Source: Cannabis sativa (Eukaryota > Streptophyta > Magnoliopsida > Rosales > Cannabaceae). From it: a stretch of 64,000 bases of DNA. The stretch is from contig NC_083603.1 in the NCBI RefSeq assembly GCF_029168945.1, forward strand, positions 8,370,001-8,434,000. The letters run 5' to 3'. Positions 35,399 to 47,476 of this stretch are shown in pieces. The first letter of the stretch is position 1, and each line of letters starts with the position of its first letter. The notes beneath the pieces are model-generated. The model was not told where the DNA came from. It ran no database searches and saw nothing but the letters and a program-made list of their open reading frames with translations. Made by a program: the position numbers and the translations under genes.

Positions 35399-37066
35399 CT
35401 AAAATTCTAGATAAGAAGATCGAATATCTAAGTCTCCAAACTCAGTTCTGTAGAGTGACATTTTTCCAGCATTGAAAACTCTAGTGAAACAAATAATAAT
35501 AATTATCATTAGAAGAAACAGACTGTAATCAAGAGAGAGACAGTGAGAACAAGAAGTAAACACAAATCCTACTAAAAATGCTCAGCAGATAAAATATTTA
35601 ATGCAGAAGAAAGAACAAACCTGAAGATGATTATAAATAGAAGGAACAGATAAAAACCGAGCTTGATAAGTCTAAACTTCTTCTCACCACTTAAAGCCCT
35701 AAACACTTCAGTAACATCAATGAGATGCCTTTTGTTTACAAACCTGAATAAATAATCAATTGGTTATGATAGTAAAGAGAAAACTAAAAAAAAAAATAGA
35801 GGAAAAAGACAAGCAATTGCAAACATAGACAGAAATTCAAATCAATCAATTCCATCTGCATAAGATTATAACCTCATATATAGCAAGTAATTTATTAAAA
35901 AGCATTGCATTTAATTTGGAGATCAGAATTGCTGTCAATCAAAATTTTAAATCCATTTAGTTATTGATTTATGAAATATTTTTCTCCCAAGCAAGCTCCC
36001 AGGCAACATAGGATTTAAATGTTCCCTTTAAAGCAATTGGCTAAATTCATTAATATACTGTTCAAAACGAAAAGGGTTAAAACTAATAAACCATATTTTG
36101 GCAGATGTAGAAGGATTTTAAAGTTTCCAAACACAAACATGAAAGTACAACATTGCACTCTATCATCTATCCATAACCAACATTGTTGAGAAGGAAAAAA
36201 GACTTACAGCATTGCACTATAGCAAGCAAGGGGGAGGGTAATGAGAAACAAGAGCCAGTGCCATGTCAAGAGGAAAATAGCACAGAGTACTCCATGGACA
36301 ATGAATTCAGGGACAATCAAGAAGTTAATTCGAGAAGATGATTCAAAAGGATTTAAATAGTCTGCCTCCAAATCTGATAAGATCACCAGCTACCAAAAAC
36401 AAAAGTAGTAGATACGCAGTAAGTACAAATTTTTGAAGCTACCCATTTCTAAATATTCATGTATAAACCTATATGCTGTGTCTAATGCTTTTAAAACCTA
36501 AAGCTTCGAGAATAACACCATACTTGGAAAAAAAGAAGGCTTTACATTCATTATTAACTGATATTTAGTCTCTTTTTTAAAAGTTTTGTTTGATATTGAT
36601 CAAGAATTCATATAAATTCCCAGTATATATGAGTATCTGGAATTGTGATTAATATTTACAATTTTAAAAATAAAAAATTTCTTCTGTAAACATTACCATA
36701 TTTCTATTGTATCTCGTGATTTTTCCCTTTATTTTCACTCAAGATTTCATAATTAACAACAATGAACAAAATTTTCGGTTCTAATATAGAAATTCTCGAT
36801 TAAGGTCACCAAAAACACATCACTGACTTCAGTATAACCTTTTCACTCCAACATTGATGAAACAACACGATACATCAAACATAAATGAACGAAATACACA
36901 CTCACGTCATACTCCTGAGTATTTTCTCGGCAACCAAACAGAATATATCAGTGAAAAATAAAAAAGAGAAAAATCAAACGAGAAGATTTACCTGATAGAA
37001 ATTGGAGGAGAGGAGAGCCAAATCAAAGAAAAAACAGAGTACCCAAAAGATCAAATCAAAGCTCAT
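35399..37066 (-). CDS. cornichon-family ER cargo receptor, four exons
   Basis: The minus-strand exons are 37066-36992, 36389-36208, 35743-35621 and 35480-35399. All introns are GT-AG, and the phases join without a break to give 153 residues. Exon 1 supplies the ATG and first membrane segment (FDLIFWVLCFFFDLALLSS). Exon 2 has the family signature DLEADYLNPFESSSRIN (about residues 31-47) and VPEFIVHGVLCAIFLLTWHW, which is membrane segment 2, followed by segment 3. Exon 3 has KRHLIDVTEVFRALSGEKKF and a last hydrophobic stretch (residues 111-126). Exon 4 gives a hydrophilic tail ending in RSSYLEF. Cornichon proteins are small ER membrane receptors that load selected membrane proteins into COPII vesicles for the Golgi. 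The start is supported by the lack of an upstream in-frame Met and by the family length. Three TGGGCC motifs lie 158-220 bp upstream. The last exon is the least certain. Confidence 0.9.
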
Positions 37067-37194
37067 CTTTGAGTACCAAAGAAAATCAGGGTAGGTTTTT
37101 GTTCAATATTTTTTAAATATTCTTAAATTTATTTCTGGGTAAACTAAAGGCGCTTCCTTTTGCAATCGCAAAGTTGACGATGAAGGTGACGCCT

Positions 37195-37290
37195 TTACTG
37201 AAATATGGAGTAGAGAATAGATATGGGCCCAATTTTAGTGGGCCGAGAATCGATATGTAGTAAAATGAGCCCTGCTTTCATGGGCCGAGA
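37195..37290 (-). promoter_or_regulatory. TGGGCC (site II) cluster in the cornichon promoter
   Basis: TGGGCC occurs at 37224 (as TGGGCCCA), 37239 and 37281, that is 158-220 bp upstream of the cornichon ATG. Such motifs are common in proximal promoters of constitutively expressed plant genes and bind TCP factors. Function is inferred from position only. Confidence 0.5.
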
Positions 37291-37600
37291 TAATTTAGCA
37301 TGAGATATCTTTTTGAAAATACACTCTATACCCTTTTTATATTGTACTATTTTATTTTTATCCTCTTTTTTAAAGTCTATCATTTTTACCTCTTTTTTTA
37401 AACATTGTATCAATTTTTCCCTTGTCACTTCAAGATACTCTCCATGTGACTCTCTTATATCAGGGTATTTTAGGTACAATACATATAAAAAGAGGTATGT
37501 TTCAAATAAATATAAAATTAGAGGCAAATTTGATTAATTGCTTAATAAAAGTGGTATTTTTCAACTTACTCCATATTTTTTTGCTAATAAACCTATAAAA

Positions 37601-38070
37601 TAGATTTTATACAATAATACATAGCTTAAATTAATTTTATCTTTTTTTCTTTCTTTGGACGGTAAGAACTCATCAATTAACTTTTTGGTCGAAAAATCAA
37701 AATTTATACACGAAACTCATAAATAAGATGAAGATTAAGATAGAGTATAAATTCAAATGACAATGAGATTTTTTAGGAGAGAAAAAATTTCTTTCTACTG
37801 CATTCAATGTGTTGATTACAAGATTTATTTTCTATTAGATTTTATACAATAATACATAGCTTAAATTAATTTTATCTTTTTTTCTTTCTTTGGACGGTAA
37901 GAACTCATCAATTAACTTTTTGGCCGAAAAATCAAAATTTATACACGAAACTCATAAATAAGATGAAGATTAAGATAGAGTATAAATTCGAATGACAATG
38001 AGATTTTTTAGGAGAGAAAAAATTTCTTTCTACTGCATTCAATGTGTTGATTACAAGATTTATTTTCTAA
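37601..38070 (+). repeat. tandem duplication of a 235-bp unit
   Basis: Copy 1 (37601-37835) and copy 2 (37836-38070) differ at only two sites seen by eye (GGTCG/GGCCG and TTCAAATG/TTCGAATG), both transitions. No coding sequence. The following ~50 bp contain a TATTTATAG box, and the duplicated unit may be part of an LTR. Confidence 0.92.
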
Positions 38071-38440
38071 CCTCCTCGCATATGTGAGAAATGAGTATTT
38101 ATAGGCTCTAGTGGCCTGAGATACATGATGGTCTCAAAGAGGTAAGATGTCACTTTTCAGGATGCAAATTGCAAGTGCGAGAGGTGGTCCTGCGCCTCGT
38201 ACCCTTGTTTGGTGTCAGGTGGTCCCGGGTCGCAGGGGTAGTGTCTATAGTGTACCCTTGGTCAAGTCCTCAGACCTTGCTGGTGTGGTGCCTCTACTAC
38301 TCGTACCTTCTTGCTTTCAGAACTTGCAGAAGACGTGGTCGTACGTTTCTCCCATGCACACCTTGCCCTTGTGATCGTATGTTGCTCAAAGATTCCTTTA
38401 CTTGGGAGAATTCTACTAACTTTAGTCATGTTGTTGTGGA
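38071..38440. other. non-coding, possible LTR with TATA-like box
   Basis: The GC content rises sharply. A TATTTATAGGCTC box at about 38095 precedes it. Short frames on the plus strand overlap each other and look like no known protein. It might be part of an LTR of unknown family. Confidence 0.3.
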
Positions 38441-38985
38441 AATTCCATGTTGAGTGGTATGCTCAACAAGTGACATTGAGCATGCATGGCTAAGTGACAT
38501 TGGACATGTATGGTCGAGGGACATTTGGAAAATGCATGTTAAGTGACATTTGGAAGATGCATGTCGAGTGACATTTGTGAAAATTCATGTCGAGTGACTT
38601 GTGAACTTTAGTGTTGAGTGACTTGTGATCAAGGGAAGCTTGCCGAGTGTATTATGAGTGAGGCTTGCCGAGTGATTTGTGAGTGAGGCTTGTTGAGTGA
38701 CACTCAGCATGCATGCTGAGTGACTTTTTGAAAATACATGTCGAGTGACATTTGGAAAATGCATGTTGAGTGACATTTAGATGATGCATGTCGAGTGAAA
38801 TTTGTGAAAATGCATGTCGAGTGACTTGTGAAGTGTGGTGTCGAGTGACTTTTAGCATACATGCCGAGTGACTCTTGAGCATGCATGCATGCCGAGTGAG
38901 TTTTGAGCATGCATACCGAATGGCTTGCATGGTGGTGACCATGCCAGGGACCATGCATCGCTACTCATTCGGAGTGACTCTTTTG
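38440..38985 (+). repeat. minisatellite with higher-order structure
   Basis: About twenty variants of a 25-30-bp unit built around TGTCGAGTGACATTTG and ATGCATG. Two ~105-bp blocks (from 38521 and from 38748, 227 bp apart) repeat the same order of variant units, so blocks of units were duplicated together. Frames on both strands across it are by-products. Confidence 0.88.
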
Positions 38986-40025
38986 ACTCGTTCTTGTTAA
39001 TCTTCTCAATTGTCGGTTAACTAATCTCGAAAGTTAGCAATATTAATTTTCGAGATTAATAACTACCTTTAATACCATTTTCTTAACTCGATTCTCTTAT
39101 CTTGCCACATCCCACAAAACGTAATGAATTATCTCTTAATATATGGCTTAATTTTTAAATTATAGTATGGTATATATTACTTAAAATATATTTGAGTTAA
39201 TTTCAAATATACTTCAACAAAACAAAAAACGTATTTTTATTTTAGATTTGAAAGTTGGCATATGTTTTCCTATTATTTTCATATTTATTTAATAGAAAAA
39301 ATAATTATTTTAGGTAACTTACAATGTTCAAATTAAAGTTTAAAATAGTTGATTTTACAAATATTGTAAAAGCATAATTGCAATAAACACCATAAATAAA
39401 ATAATAATAATAAATCAAAGCCTCAATTAAGATCACGACGAACCAGTAAATGTAAAATGTAAAAAATAACTTTATATAGATATGATTTAATATGCATTAA
39501 AGAAAACATAATCTGTAGTTATCTTGTGAGATCAAAACCATACATATATAGAAATAGAAAGAAAGATAAAAAAAAGTTTAAAACAAAATGCATGAACATG
39601 AACTCCTCGTATCAAAACAAACAAGTAAATTTGCAATTAAGTCCCCATTTGTATTTTATTTTTGATTATAGTCCCTTCACTTGCTATTATTTTTGTTTAT
39701 ACATAGAACAGAAGAGGTTGACCGTTGACTCGGAAGTAGCCACAGTAAGTAACGTACTGAAAATCTGAAAGTGGAGTTGACATATTTAACAGGTGTCTCT
39801 CAAACCAATGATGAAAATCCCAACAGAATCCAAATAATCAAAGTCATTGAGTTTCATGGTAGTGGACCAGTGGTACAACATTCCAATTTTATTTTTTAAA
39901 GAAAATAAATAAAGGGCAATTTATTACACAATTAAAACGGTACCCAAAATCAATTTTCCAGATTTCTTTTGTGTAAATTCGTATATATATATATTTCTTC
40001 TTCTTGTATATAACTTCAATTTCAA
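38986..40025. other. intergenic DNA upstream of the MurD gene
   Basis: AT-rich. A (TA)n run at about 39982-39993 lies some 70 bp upstream of the MurD start codon and could serve as a TATA box, but it may simply be a microsatellite. No other feature is recognised. Confidence 0.35.
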
Positions 40026-40049
40026 ATGAAGAACCAGTTAGTGATATAG
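40026..40049 (+). promoter_or_regulatory. candidate upstream ORF in the MurD leader
   Basis: An ATG at 40026 opens a seven-codon frame (MKNQLVI) ending at TAG 40047-40049, ten bases before the main start. If transcription begins upstream of 40026, it could reduce initiation at the main ATG. The transcript start is unknown. Confidence 0.3.
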
Positions 40050-40058
40050 CGTGACAAA

Positions 40059-43000
40059 ATGAAGCTAAACTCACTCCACAGTGGATCTCAAACCCCAATT
40101 CTCAGACTCAAACCCACTCACTCTCCAAATGGGTTTCTTCCAAGGTCCATTAGAGCCTGCGTTTCATCTCAGGACCTTCAAGGCCAATCCATTGCCGTAA
40201 GATCTTATTTTTTGATTCTGGGTATTTTTCTTTTAATCATGTTCATTTTTCCAAATGGTTTTGTTATTTTGTTTCATGTGATTTTATTTTTCAGGTTATT
40301 GGTTTGGGAAAATCTGGGAAAGCTGCAGTGAAGCTTGCTTTAGCTAGAGGAGCTTCTGTTGTGGCAATTGACCATAATCAAAATTTGGGTTTGTTAGAGG
40401 TATGTATAATATACCTATGATGCTTCAACACATTTGATTGGATTATATGTACTTATAAAATTTCAAAATTGTGAAATTGGTTACAGGAAGATCCTCATTT
40501 TGAGAAGCATAGTGGTGATTTAAGAACAGTTCTTGGAAATTTTGATGGAGACCTACTTAATAGTGCTGACAGGGTGGTTGTTTCCCCTGGAGTTCATCTT
40601 GAAAATTATGGTCTTAACTCTTTATGGCATTCAGTAAGTCAATATTTGAAATCTAGAACAAAAAATAAAAAGATTTTCTTTTATTAGTTGTTGTTGACAG
40701 TGATATCATGCTTGTAAAATAATTCAAATTTGAAATTCTTGAAAACCTTATATTGCTGTGAAAATTTGAAAATGTAGGGAAAACAGGTAATGTCTGAGTT
40801 GGATTTTGCTGCAGAAATTCTTCCAAAGAGTATTAAGGTTTTAGCAGTGACAGGAACCAATGGAAAGTCGACTGTTGTTACGTTTGCTGGACAGGTTGTA
40901 AAGTTTTCTTCAAATTTTTTATGTTTACGAGTAATTTTTGCATTGTAAGAGTAGGAATTTTAGCCAGAAAATCAGACTAAAAGTTAAGATATTAATGAGA
41001 ATCTGTTTGTTACATAGTTGAAGGCGATATGATTTTTCCAAAATAAATTTAGCCTTGTTTCTCGAAGCTACATTGTTAATGTTTTAAGTATTTTGTGGCA
41101 AAGGTTGTTGACTGGAATTTCTTGAACAATTTCTTTAGTTTACATTTCTTCGCGCATTTTGGTCTTCAGCATTTCATATTTAGTTTATTATTTAAAGCCA
41201 GATGCTTAGACAACTGGGCATCGAGGCATTCGTGGGGGGTAACCTTGGGAATCCGCTATCAGAAGCTGCTTTACAATGTTTGCCATCAACTTCTTCAGGA
41301 CACAAGTTTCAGGTAAAAAAAAAAATTAGGAAGTATTAGTTGTCAATTTCTTGAATCTGTTCTATGCACTTTGAGATCAAATAGTAGGATAGAGTTATAA
41401 TAAAAAAAAATGGTTTACAGGTTGCTGTGGTTGAGGTTAGCAGTTACCAAATGGACATTCCCAACAAGTACTTCTCCCCATCTGTGAGTGAGGCTTACAA
41501 GTTTTGCCTTCTAATTTTCTGTGATAGTTACATTACTGTTTCTTTGCCTTTTCTATCGTGACATCATCAAACGATATGTGCATCTTTTTAGGTTGCTGCA
41601 GTGCTAAACCTTACACCTGATCATTTGGAAAGGCACAAGACAATGATGAACTATGCAATGACTAAATCTCGGATATTTTCTAACATGACTGATGCTAAGT
41701 TGGCAATTCTTCCTTCTGGTATGCTCTTAGCCTAATGTATTCTTTCCCTTCAAATTGTAGTATTCAATCTCATTTGACATTTTTGTTAATTAACAGATGG
41801 AAAATGATAACTTTTGCCATGGTACTTGAGCTTTGAAAGGAAACCTGTGTACATTCTTTATAAAAGTGACATAAATGTAAAAGTTGATATTGAACTTAGA
41901 ATCAATTTGCATTATTAGGATTTGAGAAACTAATTTTCTTATAGCTCATTCAAGTGCCTTTAGAACAAAAAGAATGATTTAATTTCTAGAACCAAACACA
42001 TTTTGCGTGTCAAGACACTTGTCTGGTATGTGTGAAATTCGTAAACAGTATACATTTGAAATTAGCCTTTCATCCCGCGATTTGTTTATATCCTAAACAT
42101 CCAATTATGTATTTCTTTTCAGATAACCACTACTTAAATGAAGCAATTGATGGATTGAAGTACAAACTTAATCTTTCTTGGATAGGAAACTACCCTGGTA
42201 TTAAAGTAAGTAATATTTCTTTCATATATTTACATGTGTATTACATTTACTCGCACATTTAAACATACAGAATTTGGCGTTTTAGCTTGCCAAGAAGCTG
42301 AGAATTCGATTAATTTTGGTGTTCATTGTTTCCCTTGTAGTGTATGATATATTTTAAAAATATTTTCTAGCAGCAATCAATAACACCTCTCTTTTATACC
42401 CTTTACAATGAGATTTGGCCTAAGAACTTTCTTAATTTTACGTCCTCATGTCTCTCCCGTGTGGTGACTTGGGGAGGTGGATACTATTTTCTTTATATTA
42501 TTTTTAAATGCTTTTCATTGAGTATTACATATAATGCTGACAGTGAAAACTTTGCTCAAATAGATTGATCTAGAGGAAAAAATTGCCAACTTAGAAGTTC
42601 CTGCCTTAGGGATTGATTCTCAGCTAAAGTTAGATGCAATGAAAGTTATCGGAACCCACAACTATTATAATGCTGCTGTTGCTGCACTATCTATTGTTGG
42701 ATTGGAAATTGGAGTTGATGTTGAAGCCATTGGTTCAACTATTGAAAAGCTAAGGCCGCCTCTTCACCGTATGCAAATTGGTAAGCTGAAATAGAGTAAA
42801 TTCCATAACCAATAAATTAGTCCCCGAATATACTACGAAAAGTTCAGAAGAAGTGACTATAAGTGTTGATGGATTTGATTGGTTAAACAAGATAAAGGGT
42901 ATCACAAAATGTTCAATCTAACCCAACCCAATTCTCATTTAGTATTATTATTGAACTTATTGTTTCATTGCTAACCATATAGTTTGATTTTCTGTTGAAA

Positions 43001-44155
43001 GATAGCAGAGACTTCTGAACAAATTGATGCCTATTTCTGTTCTCTTTGTAAAAAGCCGAAAATGAATTATTCATGTAATACACCTTATGATATAGATCCT
43101 TGTTTTGCGTACTTGCAACTTCTCTCTTGTTGAATTTTAAATGCAACTTTCTTTTTGAAATTGGAGGGAAAGCATTACGTGTTAATGTGGTTCAAGTGCT
43201 TACACCTTACTCGACGACCTGTTCTTTTTGTTAATCTCGAGCTTTCAACTCAACATTGTCCTAAGATATTCGGGTGTTTTATTTCAACTGCTGTTCTTAT
43301 GCAGTATGCAATGATAGCCACGGGATTACATGGATAAATGACAGTAAAGCAACCAATGTTGATGCAACATATGCAGGACTAATGGGTCTAAAGGGGCGAA
43401 AGTCTGTAATTTTACTTGGTGGCGTCGCAAAGGTTGCTTAGACTTCATATTACTTTCTTATTTCAACATCTCCAGCTTTGTACTTCTTTGACTTCATTTT
43501 GTTCCTTCTTTTTCAGGTATTAGATGGACAAGACTCTATTGGCTTCGAACGCTTGGTGGAAGTACTTAACAACCACAGATGCGTAATCACAGTATGCAAT
43601 CTTATTCGAAAATCAATATCAACACAGTATTTGGAATTTGATATTCCTCTGTTTTTTCTTTTTGGACAGTTTTAGCTAATCATGTTGCATATATGTATGA
43701 TGTCTGTGCTACTAGTTCGGATCGTCAGGTGCGTTAATTCAGAGTACATTGTCTGATGCTGGTCTTGAAATTCCATGTCTTAGAGCTTCAAATCTGGTTG
43801 AAGCTGTTCATTTTGCTAGGAGGATGGCAAATTTCGGTTAGTTGCTAACTTAGCAGTATCTTTATACTCAAAAGTTTATTAGTTCAAATTTTTTGCAATG
43901 TGTAAAACTAATACTGAAATCAGTTTAAAGAATTGGTATACTAAGGGTGTTGATAATGCTTAATATGCTTAATCTCCCCAGTAATTTGTTTTTTCTTTAT
44001 TATTTTTAATCCAATAACAGTATGATCATTGTATACATCATCTTGTTAATGTTGTAGGAGATGCCATTGTACTAAGTCCAGGTTGCGCGAGCTTTGACGA
44101 GTTTCGAGACTTTGAGCAAAGGGGAATGGTTTTTCAGGAACTTGCATATGCATAA
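40059..44155 (+). CDS. MurD: plastid MurD, UDP-MurNAc-L-Ala:D-Glu ligase, 13 exons
   Basis: Exons: 40059-40196, 40295-40399, 40487-40633, 40778-40894, 41202-41312, 41421-41483, 41592-41718, 42123-42205, 42564-42780, 43305-43432, 43517-43591, 43716-43836, 44058-44155. All introns are GT-AG, phases agree and the sum is 1,530 nt (509 residues). MurD adds D-glutamate to UDP-MurNAc-L-alanine with ATP, a cytoplasmic peptidoglycan step in bacteria. Motifs: N-terminal Rossmann-like GLGKSG (49-54), P-loop GTNGKST (156-162), GGNLGNP (181-187), EVSSYQ (211-216), NLTPDHLERHK (233-243), K251 in TKSRIF (position of the carbamylated lysine), GTHNYYN (327-333), NDSKATN (381-387), C-terminal SPGCASFDEF and FEQRG (484-500). 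All three Mur ligase domains are present. Residues 1-40 are Ser/Arg/Pro-rich without acids and contain IRAC, as in chloroplast transit peptides. Bacterial MurD has about 440 residues, so the extra length fits a presequence. It looks functional. Confidence 0.93.
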
Positions 44156-47100
44156 TGTATTAGTAAGCTCTCATTATTGTACAGCTATTTAACTATCACA
44201 CAATACTATAATAAATACACATAGGTAAAGATTAGATTGAAAAACATTAAATAATTTTATCATGTGATTTTGTTATGAAATTGGAGAGATTAGTAAAAAG
44301 TTCATCCAACAACCAAATAATTTCTATAGAATAAGAATCTCATTGAAAAAAATTATGGGATTATTATATCATGTCCAAATCTCCAAAAAAGAATATATAT
44401 ATATATTATATATAATAGATTTGCATCCAATTTGTTCTCTTTTTTATTGTTGGCATATAATCAACTCACTTTCTAAAGTTTTCAATCTAATCCAATTTGT
44501 CTTTGTGTAGGTTGGCTCCAAAACTATCTTAGTAGACATTCACCAGCTTTGCTGTTACCAAACATTCCCCATTGAAAATAGAGCTACCAATTGTAACATC
44601 CTTTCTTCAGCAAAAAAAAAAAAAAAACGAAGTGTAACATCCTTTCATTATTTTTTTTCTACCTTTTATAATTGATCAATGTAAGAAGGTTTAGGGTTAG
44701 GATTATAATGTATGATACTTTTGATAAGAGTCCTTTGCCACATTATATTTAAATAGGTGGGTGTTTCTATGTACACCCCTCTTTTTTTCTCTTTCATTGA
44801 TTTAATAATTTGTAAAAATATATTTGTTGCAATAATAAAACTTGGTTTTATATAAGTTGTTTTGCTTGGAGTGACTCATATCCTGACTTTGTATATTTTT
44901 GGCTAGACAATTATTTTGTTGACTGGAAATTCCTCTGCGTCGACGATTGTCATAGTGTGATTCAAATCACTCTCTCAAATTTTTTTTTTTGAGATGAAAA
45001 AAAAAATTAATTATTAATGAGTGGAACCATCACATCTTCCCTCATCGTCATAGCTAAAAACCTGAACCCATACTAGATCTGGTGTGAAACCATTGTTGAG
45101 TCGAACTCTGCCTCCATTTGTAGATGTTTTTTAATTTTTAGTTTCTAGATTTATATTTGTTCTACATTCATGGTTAGGTTTATATTTTTTTGTTTGATTT
45201 TGACATGAGTTAGAATAGTTTTAATACTTTATAATAATGCTTGATAGGTTCTTGATGCATGCTGCATAGAGGCTTGATTAAAGTTTGATAGGGGTAGAGT
45301 AGTGAATACACGTCTAAATGTTCTTGATGGAGCTCGATATAGGTTCGATGGGTTCATGGTTTTGCTCGATGTGAGTTCGATACGTACTTGTTTACCAAGA
45401 TTTTTGAAAACTAATTAAAACGAGAGCTAAGAAATCAAATAGACTAATAAAGATGGAGATGGAAATTTTTATGTGGATCTGATGTTAATTAACCTTAGTC
45501 CACAAGTCCCTTATATTTGGCTGAATGGCCTTGATGTATTATAATGGGATTTTGCAAGCTCAAGAACCCTAGCTTCTTGCTATATTGTTTCCTCACTTTC
45601 TGATTTTTTAACTCCTCAAATTCCAAACTTTTGCATGAAGGTATAAAGTAGTATATATAGGCTAGGAGTCGAGTAGGCATACTCGTGACCCGCTAGGATT
45701 TTTATGCAAACTAGGTCCACTATTGGGATAAATACATGGAATATGTGATTGTAGGCCCACTAGTAGAAGTCTAGCTCGTGGGGCGGAGGTGTTTCGTACG
45801 CCTGGGTGCGATTTTTGGCAGGTGTTTGACGCACGACGCATGTATGTACTGCAATATCAGATTTGTGCCGTTGGACAAAAGGGAAATTTACTTTTGGTGG
45901 TGCGCACATTCTTATGCTCTGACACAGGTTAAAGGGCAGCTACATCATCCTATATTAGGCTTCAGAGGTGCCTCTTGGAGTACTCTTTCCGAACGTGTCC
46001 CATCGCTCGTCTAGAAGGCTTTGACTGTTTCGTCCCAAAATGAAGGTTGGAGGCTTTCTTGGACCCAAATAAGCATCATCTCGAAGGCGAATCCTCAGGG
46101 CTTTGGATGGGCTTGAGCCTATCCTTCCGTTTGGGTTGGACCTCTCCTCATCGAAAGACTTTTAGCCAAACCGTTCTGGGCTAATCGGTAAATTCGGAGA
46201 CGCCATGTGTCACCCTTCCAAAAACACGGATAACATTTACCCCCAAACTTCCGGGACTCAAGAGTGGCGGAGGCTTGCAGTATTCTTTTTGGATTGCCAT
46301 GGAAACATGGGTAACTTTGAAGAAGGAGAGACCTTCTTAGCTTCTTTGCACTAGAAAAGATTTGAATGATCTCGATTACCGTTGATCTCAACCTAAGGAC
46401 GAGTTGTCGTCTGGTCGGTAGGAGTAACAACCTAACAGAGAAACTTATTGGATGCTTCTATTGAAGGATTGGTATATGCTTTACCAACATATATATTTTA
46501 ACAAGGTAAATGGTTCAATGGGGCATTTATTTCTTTGGTTTCCACAATCTCGACGATGACATGCTCAATACAGGCCCACTAAATTAGTTCCCACAAGACT
46601 CGGTCTTTATAATTTATTTTTAATTTGAGATTAATTTTAATTAATTAAATAATTTTAAATCTCTATGATATTATATTAATTGATCTTGTTATTATGAGAC
46701 AATTCATATATGAAATATTCTTTCTCAAATTTTGTAATTGTTGTGAACAATAAAATAAGATGTGCGATAATGAATTAATATATCATCCAAATGTAAAGTT
46801 TATGAAAACATTGAATAGTAAGACATTTTTCAGACATATTCAATAATCGATTTGCTACCCTAGGTATCTCAAAAGATCAACAATTGCATTATAATTAAGA
46901 TTATTTGTGTTTGAGTTAAACTATCAAAACGATCCAATCGGTTTAGAAATTATTATCGATCAAACTCATATATAGTAGCTTTTAGTAATGCTAGTTGGTA
47001 AAAGACTCTAATTAGTGTGTGGTACAATTATTTTTCTATTCCTATTTATACTTAATTTCATATTTTAACACGGGGCCCACCATGTCAGGGGTTTTTCCCT

Positions 47101-47309
47101 AACGTCAGACCCATAGAGTGCCCGCACCACCAAAAGAAAACTACTTTTTTGTTAAGAAAACTCATATATTCATTTATCTAATGACTATTTATAATTTTTA
47201 ATTAATTATTTTTAATTTCGAATTTATATATTAAATTTTAATTAATTTTATTTTCCACTCAACAATAATTGTAGCTAGAAAAGTATAAATTCAAGTTATT
47301 TAAAGAATC
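44156..47309. other. intergenic DNA; possible LTR at about 45430-46440
   Basis: The first few hundred bases should hold the MurD 3' UTR. The GC-richer part at 45430-46440 has a TATATATAGG box near 45652 and resembles the LTR of a large gypsy element, but no termini were found. Frames within it are unrecognised. The rest is AT-rich. Confidence 0.35.
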
Positions 47310-47476
47310 GCTAAAAGGCACCACTGGTGCCTAGCACCCTCCTCGGTGTCATACCGCTATTGGTGTAATTAAGTATCGGGTCCCATATAGCTTAAGAAAA
47401 TAGTTTTTAGGGAATATCGCTAATCAATCGCGAGACACCACCTATAAAAGGTGTTGGGCACCACTGGTGCCCAATA
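47310..47476. mobile_element. small MITE with palindromic ends
   Basis: A 15-bp palindrome GGCACCACTGGTGCC (47317-47331) at the left and GGGCACCACTGGTGCCC (47456-47472) at the right lie within imperfect inverted repeats, which continue as GCACC...GGTGTC inward. There is no coding capacity. No clear target duplication was found, so exact ends are open. Confidence 0.5.

Noticed and set aside
36204..36386. 60-residue minus-strand frame as a complete small protein
   Set aside because: It is exon 2 of the cornichon gene read through its splice donor, with no genuine ATG at its start.
38440..38985. Possible CRISPR-like regular repeat
   Set aside because: Units vary in both sequence and spacing and there are no unique spacers of constant length. 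This is a plant minisatellite.
45778..46430. Frames at 45778-46014 plus and 46119-46430 minus as genes
   Set aside because: They have no domain, lie in LTR-like sequence and have no supporting splice or codon pattern.
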